From Cylindrodendrum hubeiense (lineage: Eukaryota; Ascomycota; Sordariomycetes; Hypocreales; Nectriaceae), in contig JAANBB010000053.1 of NCBI GenBank assembly GCA_014621425.1, positions 62,001-126,000 of the forward strand: a DNA stretch of 64,000 nt, given 5' to 3'. Position numbers and translations under genes: made by a program. Numbering within the stretch: the stretch's first letter is position 1; every line of letters starts with the position of its first letter. The notes beneath the pieces are model-generated. The model was not told the DNA's origin. It saw nothing but the letters and a program-made list of their open reading frames with translations, and made no database searches. Shown in pieces: positions 1 through 10,823 of this stretch.

Positions 1-677
1 GACAGAGCTTGTGGCTCCGATGCTATGTGCTGGCCTGACTGCGTACTCTCCCTTAGTCCGTAACGGTGTTGGTCCAGGCAAGAAAGTGGGAATCCTTGGC
101 ATGTAAGTGTTTCTCCGAAGAGCTTGCCCAACATTTGAGATGCTAACAATCACCTTGCAGTGGCGGAATTGGTCATTTTGGTATCCTCTTTGCCAAGGCC
201 CTTGGTGCTACCACATATGCTATCTCACGGTCTCGCGCCAAGGAGGCGGATGCAATCAAGATGGGAGCCGATGGCTTCATTGCCACCAAGGAAGCAGACT
301 GGGCCAAGGACCACGAGATGACCTTTGACTTCATTCTCTCCACTGCATCCTCGGATGAAGGCTTTGATCTGGCGCCCTATCTTTCACTTCTCAGGACACA
401 CGGTCGTTTCATCGCCGTCGGTCTTCCTGAGGGTGCTGGCTGGCAAATCCGCCCTCAAAGTCTTCTTGCGAATGGCTGTCTCATTGGAAGCAGTCATTTG
501 GGTAGCCGCAAGGAGACTCTAGAGATGCTCAAGTTGGCGGGAGACAAGCAAATCAAAAGCTGGGTCGAAACAATCCCCGTAGGAGAGGAGGGTGTGGGTA
601 AGGCTCTAGAGAGAGTCCACAATGGAGACGTTAGATACAGGTTCACGCTGGTGGACTATGAGAAGCAATTTCAGTAA
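1..677 (+). CDS. Zinc-type alcohol dehydrogenase, C-terminal part (5' end outside window)
   Basis: Medium-chain NADP-dependent alcohol dehydrogenase of the cinnamyl/ADH6 type; the family interconverts aldehydes and primary alcohols in the cytosol. Only the C-terminal half is present. Exon 1 (1-102) encodes the conserved segment with P-M-L-C-A-G-L-T-A-Y. A 58-base intron (103-160, branch site TGCTAAC at 141-147) interrupts the nucleotide-binding motif, giving G-I-G-G-I-G-H-F after splicing. The rest of the Rossmann fold and the C-terminal lobe follow, ending in a TAA at 675-677. The catalytic zinc ligands lie upstream and cannot be checked. It sits next to a keto-deoxy-acid aldolase and a sugar-acid dehydratase, so it may reduce the aldehyde that the aldolase releases; that role is inferred. 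The enzyme family is clear, the substrate is not. Confidence 0.9.
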
Positions 678-909
678 ACCATAGAAGTACAATAAACATG
701 CCATTTCTTTCAATCTCCATCGCATCATATTGATTCCAATCACACCTTGAGTGAGCCCTAATTACTCTGATTGGAAGGATGGTTAGGTTCAAAATGTAGA
801 ATATTGATACACGCGTCGTATCAATAATTAAGGTCCCAAGGTTGGCGTCACTAGCATGTTGGGTATGGGAGAAGCACACATAGGGAGACGAACGCCATCT
901 AATTTACTA

Positions 910-1884
910 TCACGACTTGACTCCAAAATCTTCTAGCTGCTCCTCAACTTCCATCATCCAAGAAATATCCTGATATAGTTTGTCCTTCTCCTCTTGACTC
1001 AGTGGTGCCATTGGCCCCCTTGGAATCCCACCATATCCGTTCCAGTTGCTCAAGATAGCCTTGAAGCCAGGAATTGCCCGTTTCGTCAATTCCCAGTCTG
1101 CTTTGGCCAATTGTTGTTGGGCCCGCATTGCTTCCTCTCGCTTCCCCTGCACAGCCAGGTTGTACACATTGACACATGCGCGAGGGAATACATTGGCTGC
1201 GCCGACAATTGCACCACTCGCTCCCACTTCCACCGACGGAGAGATGAAATCGGCAACGCCAGAGAAGGCAAAGTACGGGATCGATGTAGATGAGAAAACT
1301 TCGGAGACCGGGGAAGTCGCCTCTGCCACGCGCGCAAGTTTTCCAACACTGCCGCAAGTGAATTTAGTGCCGATAATGTTGGGATGGTTTGCCAAGGTGA
1401 TCAACTGGTCGCTGTCCAGGTCAATCCCTGCCACTGCACCGGGATAGTTGTAGATGATCAGGGGCAGCGGGCTAGTGTTGGCAACTTCAAGGAAGTACTT
1501 CTCAATTGTCGGGCCGTCCATTGCCCACTTGAAGAAGCTAGGAACCAGAAGGAGAACTGCATCACCGCCTGCATCCGCAGCATCTTGACATAGGCGTAGT
1601 GTGCCCTGGATGGACTGATCAGAGGCCCCAACAATAATCGGCAAGTGGGAGAAACCCGCCTCGTCGAGAGCGTCTCTGGTTGTCTTTGTAACTTGGCATC
1701 TTTCCTCTGAACTAAGGTAGACGGCTTCACCATTGGACCCGTTCGTCACGATGCCAGCTACTCCAGCTTTTGCAAGGCGAACAGCATGCTTTTTGATGAT
1801 TTCATTGTCGAGGGTTTTGTCTTTCCCATCTGTGTAGAAAACTTGAGTGGGTGCGTAGATCCCGGGCATTAATGTCTTGGGCAT
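910..1884 (-). CDS. DapA-family 2-keto-3-deoxy-sugar-acid aldolase (GaaC/LGA1-like)
   Basis: Class I (Schiff-base) aldolase of the dihydrodipicolinate synthase/N-acetylneuraminate lyase family, 324 residues in a single exon. The T-N-G-S-N-G-E loop is near residues 48-53, the catalytic tyrosine is in Y-N-Y-P (Y145) and the Schiff-base lysine is K174 in G-T-K-F-T-C. The reading frame stays open 51 codons upstream to 2037, but the extra residues look like untranslated leader, so the ATG at 1882-1884 (M-P-K-T-L-M-P-G) is preferred. In fungi this family includes the L-threo-3-deoxy-hexulosonate aldolase of D-galacturonate catabolism. The divergent neighbour is a sugar-acid dehydratase, whose product type would be the natural substrate here, split to pyruvate plus an aldehyde. 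Family assignment is firm; the exact sugar acid is inferred. Confidence 0.85.
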   Translation of the reverse strand: MPKTLMPGIYAPTQVFYTDGKDKTLDNEIIKKHAVRLAKAGVAGIVTNGSNGEAVYLSSEERCQVTKTTRDALDEAGFSHLPIIVGASDQSIQGTLRLCQDAADAGGDAVLLLVPSFFKWAMDGPTIEKYFLEVANTSPLPLIIYNYPGAVAGIDLDSDQLITLANHPNIIGTKFTCGSVGKLARVAEATSPVSEVFSSTSIPYFAFSGVADFISPSVEVGASGAIVGAANVFPRACVNVYNLAVQGKREEAMRAQQQLAKADWELTKRAIPGFKAILSNWNGYGGIPRGPMAPLSQEEKDKLYQDISWMMEVEEQLEDFGVKS

Positions 1885-2475
1885 TTTGGCGATGTCAAAG
1901 CTTTTCGTAAATGTAACCTGAGAGGGGTAAAGATGAGATGGAAAGTAGGGAGAAACGATGGCAGGTGAGCCACCAAATGTACGACGCCATGTCAATTCCT
2001 TGTATTTCCATTTAAAATTATGTTTCTTACTGCGCATGGCGCCCTCCGTTCCTACACTATGTCGTGATTGCGGAGCAAAGCCATGACAATATCACAAGAC
2101 GCCTAAGTCGACAGGCGGTTTCGGACTCCTGCTCTAGCCTCGCATCAAGCCGCCAAGGCGGGGGGAGGCGGCAGCTCCACCCCGCCACATTGAAGCCTGT
2201 ATTGTCAGGTGGTTGTACCCCGGAGGAGCTTCTCCGCACATCCCCGCGTCTCTGCAGGGATTCACGAGTCGTGCGTCCCGGGGATGAGCGGCATGCCACC
2301 GTCAGATACCAGAATCCCCTCGTTGTGATGTAATGTGGAGTTGGATGCATGTGGAGTGAGACATTGGCCGCCGACAATATCAAGATGCCTTGTCCTACGA
2401 ATTCCACAGGCTTCATCCAAGTCTTTCGTCTACAGGTCCGATCGTCCAGTCAACAGCTTAGTCAATATTCCAACA
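1885..2475. promoter_or_regulatory. Divergent promoter between aldolase and dehydratase
   Basis: A 591-base intergenic stretch separates the two divergent start codons, so the genes can share control elements. It is GC-rich in the middle (about 2140-2290) and contains several CGG/CCG triplets of the kind C6 factors bind. I cannot single out one operator or TATA box. The C6 regulator encoded at 4087-6111 is the obvious candidate to act here, by proximity only. Confidence 0.5.
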
Positions 2476-4000
2476 ATGGGTTCCCTTTCCGTGCTCACTG
2501 AGCATGATGTTACCATCACATCCTTCAAAGTTACAGACTTGCGGTTTCCCACAAGTCTAGATGGCGTTGGCTCCGATGCTATGCACGTGGGCACAAATGG
2601 GTCGCACCCCTTCCTCCAGCTTGAGACAAACCGCGACGGGTTGATTGGAGAAGGCATTGTAGGTGTTGTCACTCATTCGGCACATAACAAAATTAACAAT
2701 CTACTCTAGGCCTTTAGCAATGGCAGGGGCAGTGAATTGATCTGCATGGCGTTGGATATCTTTGCCAAGCGAGTCGTGGGAAAGACCATGCACGAGCTAA
2801 CCCGCAACATGGGTAAGACCTTCCGCTACATGGTTTCCGATTCACAGTACCGATGGATCGGCCCTGAAAAGAGCGTTACGCACCTGGCCGTTGCAGGTGT
2901 CCTCAATGCCGTCTGGGATTTGTGGGGAAAGATCCTCGGCAAGCCAGTCTGGCAAATCGTCTGCGACATGAGCCCTGAGGAGATTGTCCGATGCATTGAT
3001 TTCCGATACATTACCGACGAGATCACACCAGAATCAAGCATTGAACTACTTAAAAAGACTCAGAAGGGCAAGGAGGCTCGTCTGCAAGAGGCGAGAGACA
3101 ATAAGGCAGTCCCAGCTTATACCACATCACCTGGGTGGCTGGCTTTCTCTGGTGATCGCATGAGAGAAGTTCTAGAGGAGACAATCGCTGAGGGATACAC
3201 GGTATTCAAGTTCAAGGTGGGAACCAGTATCGAGGCCGACCGTGAACGGCTCTCAGCGGTCAGGGCGGTTCTGGGATACGACAAGGGACACCAGATTATG
3301 ATTGATGCCAACCAAGTAAGTCTGCATTACGCACTTTTGCTTGTTTATTATCTAACAACTTTAGGTCTGGAGCGTCCCGCAGGCCATCGAATACATGAAG
3401 CACTTGGTAGAATTCAAGCCTGTCTTCATTGAGGAGCCAACGAATCCGGATGATGTGCTTGGTCATGCCACCATTCGCAAGGCTCTCAAGCCATACGGCG
3501 TTGGTGTAGCCACAGGAGAAGCAGCCCAAAATCGGGTGACATTCAAGCAACTCCTCCAAGCAGAGGCTACCGACGTCTGCCAAATTGATGCCGTGCGACT
3601 TGGCAGTGTCAACGAGTGCCTCGTAAGTATTCCTGTCTCGGCTCATTGTCTCAAGCTAACTTGACAGGCCGTCATGATCATGGCCCTCAAATTTGACGTC
3701 CCTTGTGTCCCCCACAATGGCGCGATGGGTTTGACCGAGTTGACTTCGCACCTGAGCACAATTGACTATATCGCCATCAGCGGTCGAAAGTCAATGCTCG
3801 AGAATGCCGATAGCCATCGCGAAAACCTGCGCCATCCTTCCAAGATTGCGAACGCGCATTATGTCACGCCATTGGCTCCCGGATACTCCACTGGCTATAC
3901 CGAGGAGGCGCTGGAGAAGTACACTTACCCCACTGGTAGCTTCTGGAGTAGTGATATTGGGCAACAGATTATGGCTCAACCTACCGGAGGAGAGTTATAG
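2476..4000 (+). CDS. Enolase-superfamily sugar-acid dehydratase (L-galactonate/L-fuconate dehydratase-like)
   Basis: Mandelate racemase/enolase superfamily dehydratase, 459 residues. It has four exons: 2476-2658, 2710-3315, 3365-3622 and 3668-4000, with introns of 51, 49 and 45 bases. The N-terminal R-F-P-T-S-L-D and the S-D-S-Q-Y-R-W-I-G-P-E-K block are hallmarks of fungal L-galactonate dehydratase (LGD1/GaaB) and of L-fuconate dehydratase. Catalytic and metal residues are visible: K228/K230 in F-K-F-K-V-G, D260 in M-I-D-A-N-Q, E286/E287 in F-I-E-E-P, E315 in A-T-G-E and H365 in V-P-H-N-G. The family removes water from an aldonate to give a 2-keto-3-deoxy acid. The loop after H365 (N-G-A-M-G-L-T-E-L) differs from what I remember of canonical LGD1, which may mean another substrate. 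The adjacent aldolase gene fits the next step. Confidence 0.88.
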
Positions 4001-4086
4001 ATTATGTACTATATGTAGGAGTCGTAGCTGGGAGTCTAGACGTTAAACTTTGCGCTTTCATAAACGTCAATAAACATTATCCGTAT

Positions 4087-6111
4087 TTATACACGAGACA
4101 GAATCCTCTGCTTTCTTTGCACATCTTCTAGAATTGATACAACAGCTTCGAGGCTAGAAAAGGCCCACGGTCGTATGTTGTTGATTGCAGTGGTCTGGAG
4201 TTCGTCAATGTCGAGAACCAGGTGTCTCAAGTCAGGGCTGAGAGACGCCAGCGTGAGCACAACAATTGCGCCGAGTGACCTAGTCCCGTTAGATGGTTCA
4301 GCGACTGTGAAAGAATACGTACGATAACGAAAACGTCCAGGTATACTGGCTAGGTCCGACCAGGACTCTGGTGGTGTTGTGGATGTAACACCGGCAGCTT
4401 TCTATGCAGAGAGCGGCTTTTTCCATCATCGACTCCGACGCATGTTGCATTCCGTGCGTGGCTATGTAGAGCACGAAAGGCCGGTAGATGATATGCCTTG
4501 CTGCAAAATACCGTATTCGCAATACGGGTTCGCGATCATTTGATTCCACAACAGGCGTACCAACGCCAAGAGCAGGTCGGAATGCTTCTGGGATAGATGC
4601 GTGCCACATCTCCAACTGGGTGTGAAGTTCGTCGCAAACTGAAATCATAGACGAGATATCTTCGATAGAAAAGTCATCGGAGGCCATAAGCGTAGTAGCC
4701 GACAAGGTCAGGATGTGTTTTTTGCTTGGGTACAGAGAGTTGTGGATGCGATTAAGCAGCCTGCGGATCGAAATTTCGGCAAGGTAGCACGTAGACTGCA
4801 TGAGTCCGAGGTTGGTGCAGGTCGGAAGACTGATTTCGTCGGTCAGCTGTTGAAGCCCACTGCGTGGTAGCTCGAGTTCCGCCAGCCGGTCGCATTCCAC
4901 CAAGAAACAGGACCAAAATAGCCGAATAATGCTCTCTCGGGAGTTTGGTCCCTCCTCTCGAGGATCAATGCTGACAGTATGTTAGCAAAGCAGGGCTAGA
5001 TTGACAGGGACTCGTACCCAGATAATTTAAACTGAAGAATCGTCGATGCAGAGTAGATCAACCTCCAGCTCTGCAATGGACGAACAATGTACGCGAAGTA
5101 TACGCTGGCAAGCACCAGAGCTTGAGGGAGCAATAGGCTGTACGAAAATGACCATGATGACTGGGAAAGGAGAGTTGGCATTGCATGTTGCATGTATTGC
5201 ATGCCCGGTGGTGATGAACTGAATCGCTCAGGGTCGGGGTGCGACGATGCAACTGTTCCGAGGGCGAAGATGACCATGCATAGTGCTGAGGCAATGCTCG
5301 AGTCGGGACCAGTCTCCAAGAATTGTGAGTAAATGTCTTGAAACTCATCCTGATCCAGGATGGGGTGGTTATGATGTGCTGAGGAGAAAAATATTGCGAC
5401 CAGCTCATCGGCCACGTCGCGGTTGATCTCAATCGACGGTCGTACCCCTGGCCAATCCTCAAATGATAGCTCAGGGGGCATCCGGTTTCTGGACTCGAGT
5501 AGGAAGAACAGATCCGTGGGGTACTCTCCGATCAACGCCTTCATAGCCGGCATGCTCAGTAGGTAGCTCGATGAAGTCTTGTGCTTTACTGGAATCGTCA
5601 ACGGCGGTAAATTCGGCATCTCAGATTGAATCTCAAGTCCTGTGAATGACCAGGGAGTGAACGGCACGCCAACACCCCCTTGGATGCCCACCATTGCCAC
5701 TGACGATTGGCTCTGTGGAGAAGTCTGGTTTTGGCCATGAGACATGGGTACCCGGGTATTGGTGGACAAAGACTCTATCTTTTCGCCCTGGTTTTCTAGC
5801 AGCGCTTCGATGTCCCGGAGTCGGTTGATGATCTCTCGCGTCCCACCGGACGTGTCGATCCTATGGCTGTTGAGTATGGCAAAGACATTAATGTTGTAGC
5901 GCCACATACCTTTGAGATGGTTGGTCATCGTAGTGACAATCAACTTCCATCTCCATGCAATTCGAACATGATGGCTTCCGGGCGTCGCATCGTCGTTTGC
6001 TGCCAAATCAGCATCCACGCCTTTGAAGGGAGAGTCCGTGGGGTTAATTGTCACTTACCGGCTCCGACAAAAGCTGCATGCCAAAGCAACTCTCTTCCTA
6101 TTAAAGCTCAT
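4087..6111 (-). CDS. Zn2Cys6 transcription factor, five exons
   Basis: Predicted nuclear C6 regulator of 610 residues. Exons on the minus strand are 6111-6059, 5999-5910, 5866-5018, 4970-4323 and 4279-4087, with introns of 59, 43, 47 and 43 bases. Splicing is needed to see the DNA-binding domain: exon 1 carries C-S-F-C-R-S and exon 2 supplies the rest, giving C12, C15, C22, C29, C32 and C39. A short coiled-coil-like stretch (R-L-R-D-I-E-A-L-L-E-N-Q) follows in exon 3, and exons 3-4 contain a fungal-specific middle homology region. The stop lies 87 bases from the 3' end of the convergent dehydratase gene. Position suggests it is the pathway-specific regulator of the sugar-acid genes, but nothing in the sequence proves this. 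All joins keep frame and no internal stop remains. Confidence 0.87.
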
Positions 6112-6839
6112 TCTTACCGTCCATCAAAATCCACTGCCCTGCTCTGCAAATTAAGATTGTGATGAAGCGCCTAACGGACAGGTTGTGTAAAGCATCACAT
6201 CAAGATGAGGGGGCCAATTTTGTCACCTGACTTGTTGCCCCTCACGTGCACGAAGCTAAACCAAACTTACCCTACACCAAAATATTCAAAACTTGATACT
6301 CTGTATTCAATGGTAGTATGTGTATACGATATTTAATTGATGGGAGAAGTATTTGTTTTCATCGAATATACGTTGTATCCTATAATTTATTATGTTCACT
6401 TTCTTGACGAATGTGAATCTGCAGCTGGGAGACGTTTCCCGTTGACTCTGTGTCCATGAACACAAGAATATGTCTTTCAAGACATCACTCACTCTTCAAG
6501 TTACTGTTACAAAATATCCAGTCTCCCAAAGCCACACAATATTATTAAGGCCTATTTCTATAAACAGGAATTCGGAAATGGTGATAGAATGACGGTTCAC
6601 AAATGATCACGTGATGAGGTTGATTTATGCACAGTGCATTACCCATCCATTCTTATGCAATGTCTTACTTCCTCCGCGGGCCCCGAGCCAAGAACCAGGA
6701 TCACGAGCGAATTTTGCGTGGAACCGACCGAGTCCGCAAGTTTGAGCAAGATATAATATGAATTCTTGACCCGTGTCGCATTTACTTTCCTCATTTTTAA
6801 TCTCAGTCGCTTCAATTACAATCCTCTAGGCTATCTACG
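6112..6839. other. Intergenic region without supported gene
   Basis: This 728-base gap lies between the divergent starts of the C6 regulator and the DUF4396 gene. It is AT-rich around 6290-6380 and 6520-6660. The pyrimidine-rich stretch at about 6780-6835 is probably the transcript leader of the downstream gene. No conserved reading frame or RNA gene was recognised. Confidence 0.6.
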
Positions 6840-7564
6840 ATGTCCCACATCAATCATGCCTTTCGTCTCTGTGGGTCGCCATTTCTGCGCCCTACCACGC
6901 GATTGATGCGAGCGACGGCTGTCTTGTCCAGTCCCCACACCCAGCGTCATGTACTACCGATGCTCTTTTCGACTTCAGGAAGACGTTGGACAGAGACAAA
7001 AGCTTGCCATAAGAGTAGCACCTGCGGCAAACCTCCGCCTTTATCCATCAGTTCGCTTTCTTTTTGGAAGTCACGTCCAACGTGGAACCGCGCTTCTGTC
7101 AATACATTGCGATGTCTCGTTGGCTGCACACTTGGGGATTTCACAGCCATGTGGCTACTTCAGCTACACTATCCAGAGCTTGGAATGGGGGTGATTATGC
7201 CAATATCAAGTAAGTGAGCCGCGGTTACGTGCGCAGGAAAGTTGCAGGGCTTTTGATATTGACTTGTACAGTGATCTCTGGAATTTCGACGTCCATCTTA
7301 TTGGAGACCGTGATGCTCCGCCTTGGTCGCGACGGGCTCTCCTGGCTTGCGGCCTGCAAGACTGCCATCGGAATGAGTTTCATATCCATGATTACCATGG
7401 AAATTGCTGAAAATGCGGTCGACTATTACCTCACCGGTGGAACGGTGTCGTTCGACACACCCGGGTTCTGGGTTGCAGCTCTGTTTGCTATGGCTGCTGG
7501 CTTCATCGCTCCCCTCCCTTATAACTTTATCCGTCTCCGAAAGTTTGGAAAGGCATGTCATTAG
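6840..7564 (+). CDS. DUF4396 membrane protein, probably organellar
   Basis: Two exons (6840-7209 and 7272-7564, 62-base intron) give 220 residues. The first ~70 residues are rich in Arg, Ser and Thr and poor in acidic residues, like a mitochondrial targeting peptide. From about residue 75 the sequence matches what I know of DUF4396: a W-N-R-A-S-V-N-T segment, then L-V-G-C-T-L-G-D-F, the L-E-T-V-M-L-R segment and several hydrophobic helices (4-5 likely membrane spans). The splice joins I-M-P-I-S to M-I-S-G-I-S-T in frame inside the domain. The biochemical role of the family is unknown to me. No neighbour suggests a pathway. Confidence 0.75.
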
Positions 7565-8183
7565 AATAAGATACGCTGTATTGTTAGGTCTTGTACGATA
7601 AATCCCAACTTTCTTAAGCCTTGAACACGTTCAGACTTGGACATGAACGCTCAGGTGATCATCCAACGTTACCCCTGAATTTTGAATGGATATTCTCATT
7701 CAGCCCGATGGATCTAGGAAATATGACAACTACGTCAGAAAATGGATCGTATCATTGGCTAAGGCGGTAAATGGTTGTGTTTTGATCTAATAAAACCCCA
7801 CACTAAGGCGTGCCCTGGGGTAAAGTTCATCCCCAACCCACCCACCTGAGATTAACCAGTCGGCCTAAGGGAACGCAACTAAACCTTAGCGAATAATCGA
7901 CCGGATTCGGAGCTGTTTGCCATTTAATTGCCCGATCAAGTCATTTCAAGTGGAGAATCCCGAATTTGTCATCAAATACAAAAAAGCCTAGGGTCGCGAT
8001 CGCATCATCGCTTTATAATCTGTAGACCCCCTCAGGTCATTTCGAGTGGATAATCTCGAATTTGTCATCACACACAAGAGAACCCTAGGGCCGCGATCGT
8101 ATTATCGCTTTATAGACCCCGCCTCGCATCAGGACACAGAAAGTTACTCCTTCTTCCACGATTCATCAAGCTCAAGCACCAAA
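7565..8183. promoter_or_regulatory. Intergenic region with duplicated promoter of the isochorismatase-like gene
   Basis: The 619 bases before the isochorismatase-like start contain a direct duplication of about 96 bases (7941-8036 and 8037-8125). Each copy includes TCGAATTTGTCATCA-like sequence, a CCTAGGGxCGCGATCG block and a CTTTATA box, so the gene has two tandem TATA-like elements. The second box lies about 75 bases upstream of the ATG. The first half of the gap (7565-7930) shows nothing recognisable. Confidence 0.6.
7941..8125 (+). repeat. Direct repeat, two ~96-base copies
   Basis: Copy 1 starts TCATTTCAAGTGGAGAATC at 7941 and copy 2 starts TCATTTCGAGTGGATAATC at 8037, a period of 96 bases. 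They differ by scattered substitutions and a few small gaps near the 3' end. Many of the changes are transitions, which may reflect ageing or mild repeat-induced mutation. Confidence 0.85.
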
Positions 8184-8817
8184 ATGACGACTGCATTCTC
8201 TTTACGCGAGCTTCTCGGTGCCCCGCCGTCTACGGCAACCACTAGCGATAGCACTTTGATCATCATTGACGCTCAGAACGAGTACGCCGAGGGAAAGCTC
8301 AAGGTCGTTAACGTGGCCGCGTCTCGCAAAGCCATCGCTTCGCTCCTGAACAAGTATCGGGCAGCCAATGGCAACGTCGTCCACGTCGTACACGCAGTTC
8401 CAGAAGGCGCTCCTATTTTCACTCCGGGTACAAAGTTCGCCGAAGAATTTGACGAGCTTGCGCCTAAAGATGGCGAGAAGGTTATCCACAAGAACTTCCC
8501 TGGGTCCTTCGCCGGCACAGACTTGGAGGAACACCTGGAGAAGCTAGGAAGTAAGAAGGTCGTCCTCGTTGGCTACATGGTAAGCATTCCGATGTATTCC
8601 GATTCGCGCGAATAGTTGTTAATAGGTTCAGGCACACGTATGCGTTTCAACAACAGCCAGACAGGCCGATCAGCGTGGCTACGACGTTATCATTGCAGAA
8701 GATGCTGTTGGTGACAGGGATATTCCTGGAGTGGACGCCGAACAACTTGTCAAGGTTGCATTGAGCGAGATTGCCGACGCCTTCGGAACAATTGTCCAAA
8801 GCAGCAGCATTGTCTGA
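8184..8817 (+). CDS. Isochorismatase-family cysteine hydrolase
   Basis: Small alpha/beta hydrolase of the isochorismatase/nicotinamidase/N-carbamoylsarcosine amidase superfamily, 195 residues. Exons are 8184-8579 and 8626-8817, with a 46-base intron. The catalytic triad is visible: D29 in I-I-I-D-A-Q, K103 in I-H-K-N-F and the nucleophile C138 in H-V-C-V-S-T-T-A-R just after the splice. The M-V-Q-A-H-V-C context lacks the more usual V-T-N-x-C, so the substrate pocket may be atypical. The ATG at 8184 follows C-C-A-A-A and begins the conserved L-R-E-L-L segment; an open frame further upstream lies in the promoter repeat and is not used. Members hydrolyse amides or vinyl ethers; no neighbour identifies the substrate. 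Confidence 0.88.
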
Positions 8818-9037
8818 AAAGTCATTAAACACTGAGATGAATCACGTTGGGCATAATTAATAGCAGATAGCACCATAATTGTGATCAAAGTCATTTAAAT
8901 CGTACATGGCTAGAGCCGATAAGACATAATCTGCCAGTTTATAGCTCCGTGTCTATTCCATCCCGAACTCTTACGGCCCAAAGCTTGACCCTTTATTCTG
9001 TCCGTGGCAGCTCTTTTCGTAAATGGGACGCAAGTAT

Positions 9038-10823
9038 CTATGCCTCCTTCTCTCCCTTTTCAGCCTGAACTATTTCTCTTCGCGTGAATTTAACATCAAA
9101 GTCCGTTTGTTTCACGAACCAAGCATTGATGATTTTCCATTCTTTGCTGGGATCTTGGAAGTCAATCTGTCGAGTTATTAGTAAAGGCCTGAGGGATTGT
9201 CGCAGAAAATACTCACATCGAACCTTCTCATCAGACTGGGCACCACCTTGTAAATCTCGAGCAAACTGATATTCTTGCCAATGCAAGTTCGGCTGCCCAT
9301 GCCAAATTGAAACATCATACCAGCCATCTTCTTGATTCGTTTGGCCTCCTCCTCGGCATCCTCATTTGGGTCAGCCAGCCATCTCTCTGGCCTGTATGAG
9401 TCGACATCTGAGCCAAAGATCTCGGGACGGCGGTGGATCTGCCAGGCGGAGACTCCAACAATCGTGCCTCCCTTGATGTGTTCGCCTAGAATCTCAACGC
9501 CTTGAGGAGGCACGATGCGCTCCATGGGAAGCCCAGGTGCAGGGTGCATACGGAACCCCTCTTGGATGCATGCATGCAGGTATGGCAATTTTTGAGCTTC
9601 AGCAAAGGTGACGAGGCCGGTGTCACTGTCGGAGAAGCTGTTCGCCCTCGCGGCGTCATCCAACTCTTCCCTGAGCTTCTCATATGCCGACTTGTTGCGC
9701 AAGAGGTAGTAAAACACCGCAGATAGTGTGATCGCTGTCGTTTCCGACCCCGCAAAAGCCATGGACACGGCCATAGTCTGGACAAGAGAATCTGTCATAA
9801 AATCGGGTCTAGCTTCCCTCGCGGCGATGAACTTGGAGAGCAAGTCAGAACCCAAGGGCTGCTTCTTTGCCGAGCTGGTTGGGAGAATGGCGGTGCTAGA
9901 TTTTAACTCGGGGATCAGACGCTCAGCCATGCGAGCGCGGGCGAACTTTGCAACGGGAAATGTTGAGTCGACGAAGCCCCATTGCGATAGCTTGAGATAG
10001 ATGGGATTCTTGAGGAAAATCAGATCTAAAAATGGAATTTGACCGACCTGAATGATGTTAGTAACAATACTTAGCGGAGGTGGATTAATTACTTACGGGT
10101 GCGACGTATAGGAAGAGCTTGGAAAGATATCCAACGATGCCCTCAACGTCCTCATTCTTCTCAAGGAAGCCGTGACGCTTGCTGTAAGTGATCTCTCCAA
10201 TGACATCAAAGGCATAGTACTGCAGCCAAGTAGTAAAGTCGCATCCCCCGGGCTTGCCAACAAAGAGCTTTTCGGTTTGGTCAAGGAAGAGTTTTGTGGT
10301 GTTGTCGACGAAGGGCTCGTATTGCACCAAAGCGCTCATGGCGAAGGCAGAGTTGACGCTGCGGCGGAATTGGGCGTGGAAATCATTGTCGGTGGTGCTA
10401 AAGAGGGACGCCAATCGAAAGCCTTTTACAACGGATTGCTGGACGATGTAAAAGTCGGACTATCGTACGGTTAGACATGGACAAGTCGAAGGAAAAATGC
10501 GCACATGCCTTGACGAAGCCTTTGTTAAGCCCGTAGATCGACTTCAGTGCCGCGGGATCGGAGAAGGACAGGGTGTTTGGGCCTGTTCGGACAATGTCGC
10601 CGTGCTTGTCGTGAAGGGCTCGTAGGGTTCTCTCCGGACGCTGCTTGTAGACGTCGATAAATCGCCACCAATCTGTCAAGGATGCCAGGAACGGTCCTGG
10701 GTACTTGTTCAAGCCATTATTGTAGCGATTTTTGGCAAGCCATCCGAGAAAAAGTGTGAAGATGATCAGCGCCCAATGCTGAGAGAACGCTGTGATAAGC
10801 GACTCGATAAAACCGCCTTCCAT
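9038..10823 (-). CDS. Cytochrome P450 (pisatin-demethylase-like), GC-AG first intron
   Basis: Membrane-anchored microsomal P450 of 545 residues. Exons are 10823-10509, 10459-10097, 10047-9217 and 9166-9038. The N-terminus has a hydrophobic anchor (about residues 12-30) and the proline-rich hinge Y-P-G-P-F. Then come the I-helix A-G-S-E-T-T, the E-x-x-R motif (E-G-F-R), the P-E-R-W motif and the heme loop F-Q-F-G-M-G-S-R-T-C-I-G with the iron ligand at C481. The first intron (10508-10460) begins GCATGT instead of GT; using it gives the expected G-F-V-K-S-D-F-Y, whereas the nearby GT breaks the frame. The sequence style resembles the pisatin demethylase group, which oxidises small aromatic or phytoalexin-like substrates; that is a family guess. 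It is divergent from a C6 regulator gene. Confidence 0.9.
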
